Virus record (IMG/VR): IMGVR_UViG_3300032245_000091
Location: 1 to 23,872 of that record
Length of the DNA stretch: 23,872 bases
Origin: a virus
Direction: 5' to 3' (one strand)
Below are positions 7,170 through 13,597 of the stretch, piece by piece (the stretch's first letter is position 1; each line of letters begins with the position of its first letter). The position numbers and the translations under genes were made by a program. Below the pieces are notes generated by a model that saw nothing but the letters and a program-made list of their open reading frames with translations, did not search any database and had not been told where the DNA came from.

Positions 7170-7766
7170 TTAAGGCAATTGTAATAATGAATAATATAAT
7201 AATGCATTATTTTTAAAATATCTTTCTAAAGAACAATTTCTTAACGTTAAAAAAGGTTCTTTTATCTTTTCTACTTGTATGCATATTTCTTTATCTTTTT
7301 CTACCCAAAAACCTGAACCAGGTTTTCCATTTTCAAGTGTATTTGGAATGAGAACCAATTCTTTTTCAATCTTTAATTCATTTTCAATAGTAGTTTCTTG
7401 AGTATCTACAATAACTTTTTTAAAATTTTTTAATTGTAAATTATAATCATTCCATCTTGAAAATAACACATGATTTTTATTATTTTTTAAAAAATTTGTA
7501 GTATGATAAATTAAAGAATCAACATACTCTATTAAATATTTTTTAGATGTAAAACCACTAATAACTTCTTTAAAATTTATATTTTCATTAACAATATTTA
7601 ATATTATTTTTTCATTTGTTTTTACTTTTTCAAAATCTTCTTGTGAACCCTCTTTTATTGTATAGACAGATGTATCTATATCTAAATTGTTTAAATCAGA
7701 TTGATTTTCCGCTATTTTATAAATAGGTTGTTCTTGATTATCTAAATTAAAAATAAAAAAAGCCAT
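7170..7766 (-). CDS. Unrecognised protein downstream of fibre gene (possible fibre accessory)
   Basis: A 198-aa protein starting MAFFIFNLDNQEQPIYKIAE. The N-terminus is beta-like, the middle is helical and Lys/Asn-rich (about 75-120), and the C-terminal third has ENGKPGSGFWVEKD followed by more helix. No catalytic motif, signal peptide or membrane segment is seen. Its ATG lies one base after the stop of the collagen-like fibre gene, which is the place where many tailed phages encode a fibre-assembly chaperone or fibre-tip protein. That role is inferred only from position. Its base composition matches the AT-rich cassette rather than the fibre gene. Confidence 0.7.
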   Translation of the reverse strand: MAFFIFNLDNQEQPIYKIAENQSDLNNLDIDTSVYTIKEGSQEDFEKVKTNEKIILNIVNENINFKEVISGFTSKKYLIEYVDSLIYHTTNFLKNNKNHVLFSRWNDYNLQLKNFKKVIVDTQETTIENELKIEKELVLIPNTLENGKPGSGFWVEKDKEICIQVEKIKEPFLTLRNCSLERYFKNNALLYYSLLQLP

Positions 7767-7767
7767 A

Positions 7768-9054
7768 TTAATTTCCTATGTTTTCATAAATAACTAAATA
7801 CCCAGCACCACCAGCTACACCTGGATTCCCTGCATTTCCAGGGCTTCCTGGATTCCCTGCATTTCCAGGTCTTCCACCTTGACCAGGACCACCACCAGCA
7901 CCACCCGTACCACCTGTACCACCAGCACCACCCGTACCACCCGTACCAGCATTACCAGCAGCTCCATAACCATCAACAACTAAAAACGTTCTGTTAGTTG
8001 CAGTAAATGTAGTTGCCTTAGGAGAATTTCCAGCGGTAACAGTTCCAGCAGCGTTTGCTGATCCTAAATTTGTTATTGTAGTATTTCCACCACCTCCACT
8101 AACTGAGTATGGCGCTGAAAAAGGAGCCGACACAGGAGAACTAAAAAATCCGTAACCACCAGCAGTTCCAGGATTTCCAGCTGTACCAGCATTACCTGCA
8201 GCACCGGGATTACCAGGATTTCCAGGATTACCAGTTTGACCAGGTTGATCTGGACCAGGACTTGGAGCACCTCCATTACCAGGATTTCCAGGGTTACCAG
8301 CAGCTCCAGAATTACCAGGATTACCGGCAGAACCTGCTCCACCACCTGCATACATTACACTTAATATACTTGTTGCTGCGGGATTTGCCGTATAAGTTCC
8401 ACTTGCAGGACCAACATAATTAACTTTTGGTACATATCCTCCTCCACCAGCAGCTCCGGATGATGCAGAAGTAATACGACCATCAGCATCTACTGTAATT
8501 GTAGCAGAAGTATAAGTCGCTGCAGTAACTCCAGTTGAAATCAATTGATTTGCCCCAACAGAATTTGCAGCTAATTTAGATTGTGTAATTGTTGAAGTTG
8601 TAATCTGAGCCGCCACGATTTGTCCTGATAGTGTAGAAAGATCTGTTACTCTAATATCTGTTCCATCAGCATATAAAATTTTAATTCCTTTATCTGTCGT
8701 AGTCCAAGTTATCCCTGTTCCAGTTGATGCATATTTAAATGTAACTGTAAATGCACCAGTTGTTCCATTAGATACTATCCATGTTTTTTTAATTCCATTT
8801 GGAACTGTTACGATTTGATTTCCTGTGATTGTCCCTGATAATTTAATGACGGCGTTTCTTGCAGTTGCTAATGCATTCTGTGTCATTACAAGAGCTGTTG
8901 TTTGAGCTCCACCTGCAATAGATATGTCTTGATATCCTGCGATTGCTTGCTGAACCACTACTAAATTTGTATTTGTAATTGCACCCCATGTACCAGCGTT
9001 TTCGCCAGTTGCCATTAATTGTATTGCTAGATCTGTAGTATATGTAGAAGCCAT
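7768..9054 (-). CDS. Tail fibre with collagen-like Gly-rich domain
   Basis: A 428-aa fibre protein. The N-terminus (MASTYTTDLAIQLMATGENA, then GTWGAITNTNL) is a conserved opening of marine phage tail fibres and probably anchors it to the tail. Residues about 30-230 are beta-rich. Residues about 236-301 and 360-418 are two Gly-rich tracts in Gly-Xaa-Yaa register with GNPGNPG units; I count 14 Xaa-Pro-Gly triplets, with Pro in the Yaa position. A non-repetitive segment (about 302-359) separates them, and a short tail GYLVIYENIGN ends the protein. The tracts could form a collagen-like triple helix or a polyglycine-II bundle as in phage S16 gp38. This is the likely receptor-binding fibre. AGGA precedes ATG, and a promoter-like sequence lies just upstream (9076-9103). 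Confidence 0.82.
   Translation of the reverse strand: MASTYTTDLAIQLMATGENAGTWGAITNTNLVVVQQAIAGYQDISIAGGAQTTALVMTQNALATARNAVIKLSGTITGNQIVTVPNGIKKTWIVSNGTTGAFTVTFKYASTGTGITWTTTDKGIKILYADGTDIRVTDLSTLSGQIVAAQITTSTITQSKLAANSVGANQLISTGVTAATYTSATITVDADGRITSASSGAAGGGGYVPKVNYVGPASGTYTANPAATSILSVMYAGGGAGSAGNPGNSGAAGNPGNPGNGGAPSPGPDQPGQTGNPGNPGNPGAAGNAGTAGNPGTAGGYGFFSSPVSAPFSAPYSVSGGGGNTTITNLGSANAAGTVTAGNSPKATTFTATNRTFLVVDGYGAAGNAGTGGTGGAGGTGGTGGAGGGPGQGGRPGNAGNPGSPGNAGNPGVAGGAGYLVIYENIGN
7800..7968 (-). repeat. Distal collagen-like coding repeat of the fibre
   Basis: Degenerate nine-base units encode Gly-Xaa-Yaa triplets near the fibre C-terminus. The tract starts with Gly-Gly-Thr and Gly-Gly-Ala units, then shifts to Pro-containing GNAGNPGSPGNAGNPG. 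Five Xaa-Pro-Gly sites fall here. The DNA repeats are imperfect but similar enough to permit slippage or recombination with the other tract at 8150-8349. Confidence 0.8.
8150..8349 (-). repeat. Proximal collagen-like coding repeat of the fibre
   Basis: Imperfect units of about nine bases (plus-strand CCAGGATTTCCAGGATTACC and variants) encode GNPGNPG-type triplets. Nine Xaa-Pro-Gly sites fall here. The Gly register breaks once, around GAPSPGPDQPGQTG. The repeats resemble those in 7800-7968. Confidence 0.8.
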
Positions 9055-9075
9055 TTAAAATTCCTTTTTTTAACC

Positions 9076-9103
9076 TTTAAAATATTTATCAGTTTTTGTC
9101 AAT
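9076..9103 (-). promoter_or_regulatory. Candidate promoter before the fibre gene
   Basis: In the 66-base gap between the repeat protein and the fibre gene, the minus strand has a perfect TTGACA (plus 9098-9103) and, 16 bases on, TTTAAA (plus 9076-9081) as a weak -10. The ATG at 9054 would follow after a short leader holding an AAGGA ribosome site. The -10 matches only four of six consensus positions, so this is a candidate only. Confidence 0.35.
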
Positions 9104-9120
9104 TAATACAACCCCTATAT

Positions 9121-9882
9121 TTATGCTGCTACTTCTGTCCAAACTATAGATTGTCCAGTATCTACAGGGGTCCAGGCCGATACATATAATTGACCTGTGC
9201 TCCCTTTTAAACTAAATCCGGTCACATTTACACTTATATCTAACTTGGTTGATATAGATCCTAATGATGACGTTAAACTTTGTCCTGTTAAATTTATAGG
9301 TGTATTTAAAATTACAGATACTGAATTTAATGATGTTGATAATAATTGACCTGTTACAACTCCAGCAACGGCTATATCTATATTTACACTATTTATTCTA
9401 GTGGTCAATTGTTGTCCAGTTACATTTACAGGTGTATTTAAATTTATCGATGCAGAATTTAATGATAAAGTAGCTAAATTAGTTGTTAAATCTATAGGTG
9501 TATTTGTATTTATAGATACAGAGTTTATAGATGTGGATAATAACTGACCCGTTATATTAGCATCAACAGATATTTTTATATCTACACTATTTAGTGTAGT
9601 AGTTAATTGTATTCCTGTTACTTCAGCATCAGGAGCAGGATCTATTGAACCTAGAGTAGATGTTAATTGTTGTCCTGCTAATGAAACACTGGCAGTTCCA
9701 GTTGTGTTTTCTTCTCCAAGAGATAATGTTAATAATTCTCCTGTTACATTTGCTGGAGTAATTGATACAGTCGCTACAGAATTTAATGATGTTGTTAAAC
9801 TTTGACCAGTAACATTTACAGTTACATCTATTCGTCCTATTCCCCAGGTTCCTATTCCCCAGGTACTTTCGCCCCATGCCAT
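9121..9882 (-). CDS. Repeat-rich tail/fibre protein (about ten 22-aa repeats)
   Basis: A 253-aa protein. Residues 1-19 contain MAWGESTWGIGTWGIG, a Trp-Gly motif also found inside the tail-hub protein at 1056-2969. From about residue 20 to 240 it is built of roughly ten tandem units of about 22 residues with the consensus VTGQxLTTSLNSVxI, rich in Thr, Ser, Asn and Val, followed by a short C-terminus (SIVWTEVAA). Such units alternate polar and hydrophobic positions and probably form stacked beta strands, as in fibre shafts. There is no signal peptide or catalytic motif. It sits between virion genes and the collagen-like fibre, so a fibre or spike part is likely. Confidence 0.7.
   Translation of the reverse strand: MAWGESTWGIGTWGIGRIDVTVNVTGQSLTTSLNSVATVSITPANVTGELLTLSLGEENTTGTASVSLAGQQLTSTLGSIDPAPDAEVTGIQLTTTLNSVDIKISVDANITGQLLSTSINSVSINTNTPIDLTTNLATLSLNSASINLNTPVNVTGQQLTTRINSVNIDIAVAGVVTGQLLSTSLNSVSVILNTPINLTGQSLTSSLGSISTKLDISVNVTGFSLKGSTGQLYVSAWTPVDTGQSIVWTEVAA
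9163..9825 (-). repeat. Tandem repeats of about 66 bases within the coding sequence
   Basis: About ten degenerate tandem units encode V-T-G-Q-x-L-T-T-S-L-N-S-V. At DNA level the units are diverged, but the plus-strand motifs TTGTCCTGTTA/TTGACCTGTTA and GAATTTAATGATGTTG recur at roughly 66-base spacing. One unit (around residues 128-149) has lost the V-T-G-Q core. Confidence 0.75.
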
Positions 9883-9895
9883 TTTGTAACTCCTA

Positions 9896-10336
9896 CTAAG
9901 CTATTCTTATAATAGCCGATGTATTAGTGAAAGCTGGGAATTGGATAGTGAATGTTCCTGAAGTAGCTGTCTTATCTGCTCCAAAATTTAATACTGCAAC
10001 TGCAGCATTACTAAACGATGTATTATATATCAAACAACCTCTAGCAGTTAGAGTAACACTTGTAAAAGATAAATCAGCAAAACTAGTAAAAGCAGTTGTT
10101 GATACAACTGATGTTCCAGAATTTACTAATGCTTTTCCACCTGTTGTGTAACCAGTTCCAGAAGAACTAACTTGTCCATTAGTTGTATAAGAAGTAGTTG
10201 CTGCACCTAGTGTTGCAGTTGATACATAAAGAGCTAACTTAAATTTATCACCACCTGCACCTAAAGTTTTAAAATCTTGAGATGAATCTAATAGTTGTTT
10301 TTTAAAACTATTTGGTAATGCTTGTACTATAGCCAT
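9896..10336 (-). CDS. Virion-region protein, function unknown
   Basis: A 146-aa protein beginning MAIVQALPNSFKKQLLDSSQ. The middle is Thr/Ser/Ala-rich with alternating beta pattern and Gly-containing turns (KTLGAGGDKFKLALY, about 23-37), ending FTIQFPAFTNTSAIIRIA. I have seen this kind of protein in the tail region of marine phages, but I cannot name the family. AAGGAGAAACAAAT precedes the ATG, a strong ribosome site. It lies between the connector-like genes and the fibre proteins, so a structural role is likely. Confidence 0.7.
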   Translation of the reverse strand: MAIVQALPNSFKKQLLDSSQDFKTLGAGGDKFKLALYVSTATLGAATTSYTTNGQVSSSGTGYTTGGKALVNSGTSVVSTTAFTSFADLSFTSVTLTARGCLIYNTSFSNAAVAVLNFGADKTATSGTFTIQFPAFTNTSAIIRIA

Positions 10337-10348
10337 ATTTGTTTCTCC

Positions 10349-10993
10349 TTATTGTGGTTTTCGAACTATACGAGGTTCTCCATCTAGAAACTCATCAGTT
10401 CGTCTTCTTCCCATTTGTTCTAATGAGAATCCTTCGATAGCTTGCTTATATCTATTTTCATAATATTGCAACATATCATTTGGACCCTTTAAAAATCCAT
10501 AAGCCTCAACTAGGCAAGCATATAATAAACCATTGGGAAACTGTTGGCTTAGATATGTGTTAGCAGTTGTAGCCGATAATCCAGTTGGTTTCAAGATATA
10601 ATTTGCTTGTACGTTATAAGCTTGATCTGGTGTAGGAGCTACAATAACTGTGTTTTCATCCCAGTTAGCATAATATTTAGGTCTTCCTGTAGTATTTTCT
10701 TGATTATATTCATTAATAAAAGATACATCCCTAACATCTAAAAAGCCTATATCTCCATTAGTATCAAATATCTGTACAGATCTTAAAATTAAACAATTAT
10801 CAGGAACAGTAAAATATTTTTGAGTTACAACAACTGAAGCTGTTGCATATTTTCTATTATTATCAGAATCTACATCTCTTAATATTCTAAACTCGGCATC
10901 AGAAATAAATCCATCAATAATAGTAGCTGTTAAAACATTAGAATCTACTTCTGTGTAATTTCTTATTTTTGTAACTAATTCTGTGTATGTCAT
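10349..10993 (-). CDS. Head-tail adaptor-like protein
   Basis: A 214-aa protein. The N-terminal helix MTYTELVTKIRNYTEVDSNV with ATIIDGFISDAEFRILRDVD (about 23-42) and a C-terminal helix with NDMLQYYENRYKQAIEGFSL (about 176-195) bracket a beta-rich middle. That layout fits small phage adaptor proteins that sit under the portal ring and join it to the tail. The C-terminal tail is basic (IVRKPQ). Family assignment rests on this pattern rather than a catalytic motif. It lies among other connector-like genes (11569-12531), with only one base separating it from the preceding gene. Confidence 0.65.
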   Translation of the reverse strand: MTYTELVTKIRNYTEVDSNVLTATIIDGFISDAEFRILRDVDSDNNRKYATASVVVTQKYFTVPDNCLILRSVQIFDTNGDIGFLDVRDVSFINEYNQENTTGRPKYYANWDENTVIVAPTPDQAYNVQANYILKPTGLSATTANTYLSQQFPNGLLYACLVEAYGFLKGPNDMLQYYENRYKQAIEGFSLEQMGRRRTDEFLDGEPRIVRKPQ

Positions 10994-10994
10994 A

Positions 10995-11576
10995 TTAAGC
11001 CTGTAGTGTTACTGGACCTGCAGAACATTGTGCTCCACCACCAGCTATGTTTCCATTTGTTGCCGTATCTGTACTTCTAAAATAAAAATAATTTAAAGTA
11101 TCACTTACAATACCAGATGAATTAATAAATCCAACTGTAATTGTAAATCCATTTGGATTAGATATATCTGTAACTCCATCAAATGAAGGAACTACATCAA
11201 AAGAATCTTCTCTAGAAGGAGTACCAACAGTATTAACTTCAGGAGGTCCTCTAAATCTTACAATGTTACCAGTAGATCTACCATGATCTTCAGAATAAAC
11301 ATTGATATAAGTATTGCCAGCGTATTTAGTAGTTATAAAAGGATTTAAAGTTAAAGCTATAATTACTGGTGGCTCTTGTCTATCAGGATGAGCATATCTT
11401 AATCCTTGTGGATCAGCTGTAGTTGGTTTTGGCTCTAATTGAGGTTGTTTTGGTTCATATTCAGAAGTATGTACCCATGAACCATTCCATTCTTGAACCA
11501 TTTCTTGATATGGAAATCTACAACCAGAACGGTCAGAGATCATGTAAGCAAATCTACCGCTGGAGTTCTTAGACAT
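10995..11576 (-). CDS. Conserved virion-region protein with SGRFAYMISDRSG domain
   Basis: A 193-aa protein. Residues about 6-33 hold SGRFAYMISDRSGCRFPYQE followed by VQEWNGSWV, a domain I recognise from many phages near connector genes, followed by a Pro-rich linker EYEPKQPQLEPKP (39-51). The C-terminal two thirds are beta-rich with Thr/Ser/Gly (about 75-190). The function is not known; a structural or connector accessory role is inferred from its position between two adaptor-like genes. The start overlaps the end of the upstream gene by eight bases. Confidence 0.7.
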   Translation of the reverse strand: MSKNSSGRFAYMISDRSGCRFPYQEMVQEWNGSWVHTSEYEPKQPQLEPKPTTADPQGLRYAHPDRQEPPVIIALTLNPFITTKYAGNTYINVYSEDHGRSTGNIVRFRGPPEVNTVGTPSREDSFDVVPSFDGVTDISNPNGFTITVGFINSSGIVSDTLNYFYFRSTDTATNGNIAGGGAQCSAGPVTLQA

Positions 11577-12531
11577 TTGGATAATAAGTTTTTGGAGTTA
11601 TAAATGAACTTGAAGAAGATCCATCACCTTCTAAAGCTCTATTTAATTCATCTTCATAAAATAATTTTAATTCTTGTGTTCTTTGTGGGGCAAGTTTTAA
11701 TGAAACATAATAAGCAAGTCCTGCACACATACATGGAACAAATCTATATGGAACATCTGTTGCATTTGTATAAGCTCCAACGTCTTGAATTCTTTTAGCA
11801 TAATAATATTGCATTACATTATTTACCTGTGATGCACCAGGAGTTAAATATAAAGTAATTGTAATTTTATCTATAAACCTTTGTACATAATATTGTGTTG
11901 GTTGCCCTTGTGAATATTTAGATGATAGTCCACTGTAAGCTGATCTGTTAATTTTAGTAAGTGGAAAATCAACAACAGGACTTTGTTCTGTGTTTCTATA
12001 AACTGCTTCTAAAATATCATCTGGTCCATAAGTAATAGAATTATAATCATATACTGGTGCATTATCAGCATGAATTGCAGCAGTTGTACTATTAGCGCCT
12101 CTTGTACATCCTGTGATTTGATTATTACTTGTATTTGTACCTGTGTAAGTAATTTGTTCAGTTCCAATTAATAAAGTTCCAGTTGTTGGAAACTGCCAAA
12201 CTGAATCTAATGTAATTGTTGTTTGAGATGCAGTAATTGCACCATCTAAATAACTAAGTGTTCCATCTGACGTTCCATCAGATTGCGATCTATAAATAGT
12301 ATAGGTTGACTGACCTTGGACCATGGAAATAGTATTACTTGCTACTTCCCAATAATGAAGACCTCTGTTTGCCCATTCCTGGAACATTATATTTAGAGAT
12401 CTTCTTGTAGATTCTAAATCTTGTCCAGTTCTTGGTGCAGACAAACCAATTCTTTCGTAAGCCTCTTCTATAATTTTATCTATATAAAAGGTCTTTTCAA
12501 AAGTTGTAGTTCCAGAAGTAGTGTTAGCCAT
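11569..12531 (-). CDS. P22 gp4-like head-tail connector
   Basis: A 320-aa protein. The N-terminal helix region (IDKIIEEAYERIGLSAPRTG, 17-36, then RRSLNIMFQEWANRG) and the C-terminal helices (QRTQELKLFYEDELNRALEG, about 284-303) match head-completion/adaptor proteins of the P22 gp4 type. Between them, residues about 88-160 carry a beta-rich insertion with TGTLLIGTEQITYTGTN and CTRGANSTTAA, a module widespread in phage virion proteins. This suggests an adaptor decorated by an inserted domain. CGGAG-like and GGAG ribosome sites are common at neighbouring genes; here GGAGAAGCTAA precedes ATG. Confidence 0.65.
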   Translation of the reverse strand: MANTTSGTTTFEKTFYIDKIIEEAYERIGLSAPRTGQDLESTRRSLNIMFQEWANRGLHYWEVASNTISMVQGQSTYTIYRSQSDGTSDGTLSYLDGAITASQTTITLDSVWQFPTTGTLLIGTEQITYTGTNTSNNQITGCTRGANSTTAAIHADNAPVYDYNSITYGPDDILEAVYRNTEQSPVVDFPLTKINRSAYSGLSSKYSQGQPTQYYVQRFIDKITITLYLTPGASQVNNVMQYYYAKRIQDVGAYTNATDVPYRFVPCMCAGLAYYVSLKLAPQRTQELKLFYEDELNRALEGDGSSSSSFITPKTYYPNV

Positions 12532-12541
12532 TTAGCTTCTC

Positions 12542-12859
12542 CTACGCTGTTAATCCAGGTCCAGAATATTTATCTGTTAGTAATGTAACTGCCTTAATAT
12601 TAGTAAGGGTAGAAACATAAATACCTTTTGGAAAAGGAATTCCGTCTTCCGGAAAATTTAAATTAATAACATCACCACTTGGAACATCTGCTGTAAACAG
12701 ATTTGATCCAGCTTGACTTGTTGTTGTTAATTTTACAATTCCAATACCAGAACTATTTGATGCAATAATAATTCCTCTTAATCTTACTGGAGGAGCAACG
12801 ATTGCAGTAGAAGTACTTGCTGTAAATCTAGTCGCTTGTATATCACTTTTATAACTCAT
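12542..12859 (-). CDS. Small virion-region protein
   Basis: A 105-aa protein starting MSYKSDIQATRFTASTSTAI. It has a PPVRLRGIIIASNSSGIGIV segment (about 23-42), then beta-rich sequence with DGIPFPKGIYV (about 72-82) and a short C-terminal GPGLTA. I recognise similar small proteins next to capsid and connector genes of marine phages, but no named domain. A strong ribosome site (CGGAG then a run of A) precedes ATG, directly after the UUCG hairpin at 12875-12900. Confidence 0.68.
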   Translation of the reverse strand: MSYKSDIQATRFTASTSTAIVAPPVRLRGIIIASNSSGIGIVKLTTTSQAGSNLFTADVPSGDVINLNFPEDGIPFPKGIYVSTLTNIKAVTLLTDKYSGPGLTA

Positions 12860-12874
12860 TTTTTTCTCCGTTAA

Positions 12875-12900
12875 TTAAGGAGCTCCGAAGAGCTCCTTAA
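12875..12900 (-). terminator. Stable hairpin with UUCG tetraloop
   Basis: On the minus strand the arms TTAAGGAGCTC and GAGCTCCTTAA are perfectly complementary over 11 bp, closed by a C(TTCG)G loop, one of the most stable RNA tetraloops. It lies after the stop of the 102-aa gene and before the ribosome site of the 105-aa gene. No long U-run follows, only TTAATTAA, so it may be a weak terminator, an RNA-processing site or a stabilising 3' end. Confidence 0.65.
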
Positions 12901-12909
12901 AATAATTAA

Positions 12910-13218
12910 TTAAGATGTTGCAATAGAAGTAGTTGGAGCATTCATTCGCTGCCAAGTTGTTCCATTAGAAAATGCATATCCTGGGTTTCCTGCGATTCCA
13001 TTAGATACGTAAATCATAACACCTGTGTTACCAACTGCACTCAGAGTTTCACCTGAATTTTGTCCACTTGCAATTTGCACAAGTGAAGTAGATGAATAAG
13101 ACCAAGCAACTGCTCCGCCTTGTTCTGTATCATTCTCTGGGTTAGTTGAATTGACATTTGGTCCACCGATAAATCCACCGATTGATACCACTGGTCCTGT
13201 AAACGTTGTATTTGCCAT
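12910..13218 (-). CDS. Small virion-region protein
   Basis: A 102-aa protein starting MANTTFTGPVVSIGGFIGGP. It is Gly/Ser/Asn/Thr-rich, with GVMIYVSNGIAGNPGYAFSN (about 67-86) and a C-terminal WQRMNAPTTSIATS. There is no enzyme motif. The opening resembles small proteins often encoded just after the major capsid protein in marine phages, some of which are head-associated. It is the first gene after the 160-base non-coding stretch (13219-13378) and has AGGAGAACATAACT before ATG. It is bounded downstream by the UUCG hairpin, so it could form its own short transcript. Confidence 0.68.
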   Translation of the reverse strand: MANTTFTGPVVSIGGFIGGPNVNSTNPENDTEQGGAVAWSYSSTSLVQIASGQNSGETLSAVGNTGVMIYVSNGIAGNPGYAFSNGTTWQRMNAPTTSIATS

Positions 13219-13285
13219 AGTTATGTTCTCCTAGTTATTCCAATACCGTCTCTAGGCCGTCGACTATACGCGTCGATAGTGGAAA

Positions 13286-13300
13286 GTTAATGTATAGTGA
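13286..13300 (-). promoter_or_regulatory. Phage-promoter-like motif TCACTATACATTAAC
   Basis: The minus-strand motif contains TCACTATA, the core of T7-type promoters just before the start site. A near-identical copy (TCACTATATATAAAC, two differences in 15) lies at 16885-16899 before the scaffold gene. The upstream half of a T7 promoter is not matched and no RNA polymerase gene is in the window, so this is speculative. Confidence 0.3.
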
Positions 13301-13344
13301 TTAAGATATAACTGAATTTATTAAATAGCGCAAGGAATACCTGC

Positions 13345-13366
13345 ATCGAAAATCTACTTTTCGGAT
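13345..13366 (-). terminator. Possible weak terminator hairpin
   Basis: Arms CGAAAA and TTTTCG pair over 6 bp around a five-base loop, extended by two pairs across a one-base bulge. It lies just after the stop of the 72-aa gene. No U-run follows on the minus strand, so termination would be weak. Confidence 0.3.
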
Positions 13367-13378
13367 ATATAGCTAGAT

Positions 13379-13597
13379 TTAGCTAGCTACAGAAAACTCA
13401 GGAGCTGACATTTCTACCTTAATTTGTCTATAAGCTATTTCAGCCTCAGACACCTTAATCTGGTTAATGATATCACGAATTTTTTCGTCTATCTTAACCA
13501 TGTCAAGAGTATATTTTCCCTCTTGAATGTAGTGTTGCTCCCAATCAAGTTCTAGGGCTCTCTTCTTTGTGTAAAGAGCTTGAACGTGATTTATCAT
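13379..13597 (-). CDS. Small helical protein, function unknown
   Basis: A 72-aa protein, predicted almost all helix, with heptad-like spacing of Leu, Ile and Val (RALELDWEQHYIQ, then IDEKIRDIINQIKVSEAEIA at about 37-56), consistent with a short coiled coil. GAGGAGAT lies seven bases before ATG, a good ribosome site inside the upstream gene's 3' end. It overlaps the 81-aa gene by 53 bases in another frame. Nothing identifies a function; small coiled-coil proteins in this position may be head or connector accessories. Confidence 0.6.
   Translation of the reverse strand: MINHVQALYTKKRALELDWEQHYIQEGKYTLDMVKIDEKIRDIINQIKVSEAEIAYRQIKVEMSAPEFSVAS

Larger units (their letters stand above)
13219..13378 (-). 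promoter_or_regulatory. Non-coding stretch between head and connector genes
   Basis: This is the largest gap in the window (160 bases). It holds a small stem-loop near its right end (13345-13366), an inverted repeat ACTAT-N8-ATAGT (13263-13280) within a locally GC-richer patch that has a direct repeat CGTCGA, and a T7-promoter-like TCACTATACATTAAC on the minus strand (13286-13300). No ORF of useful size or tRNA cloverleaf is visible. A promoter or RNA-control region is the best guess. Confidence 0.5.

Noticed and set aside
7800-8350. CRISPR-like repeat array
   Set aside because: The units are about nine bases, degenerate and coding for Gly-Xaa-Yaa; there are no unique spacers of constant length.
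8073-8351. Second minus-strand frame in the collagen-like tract, rich in Leu and Val
   Set aside because: Produced by a frame shift of the Gly-Xaa-Yaa codons; repeats keep all frames open. No ribosome site.
9629-9877. Cys/Asn/Arg-rich alternative frame in the repeat protein
   Set aside because: A by-product of the repeated DNA; the main frame gives coherent repeats and has the start.
13219-13378. tRNA gene or phage attachment site in the large gap
   Set aside because: No cloverleaf can be drawn and no integrase gene is in the window.
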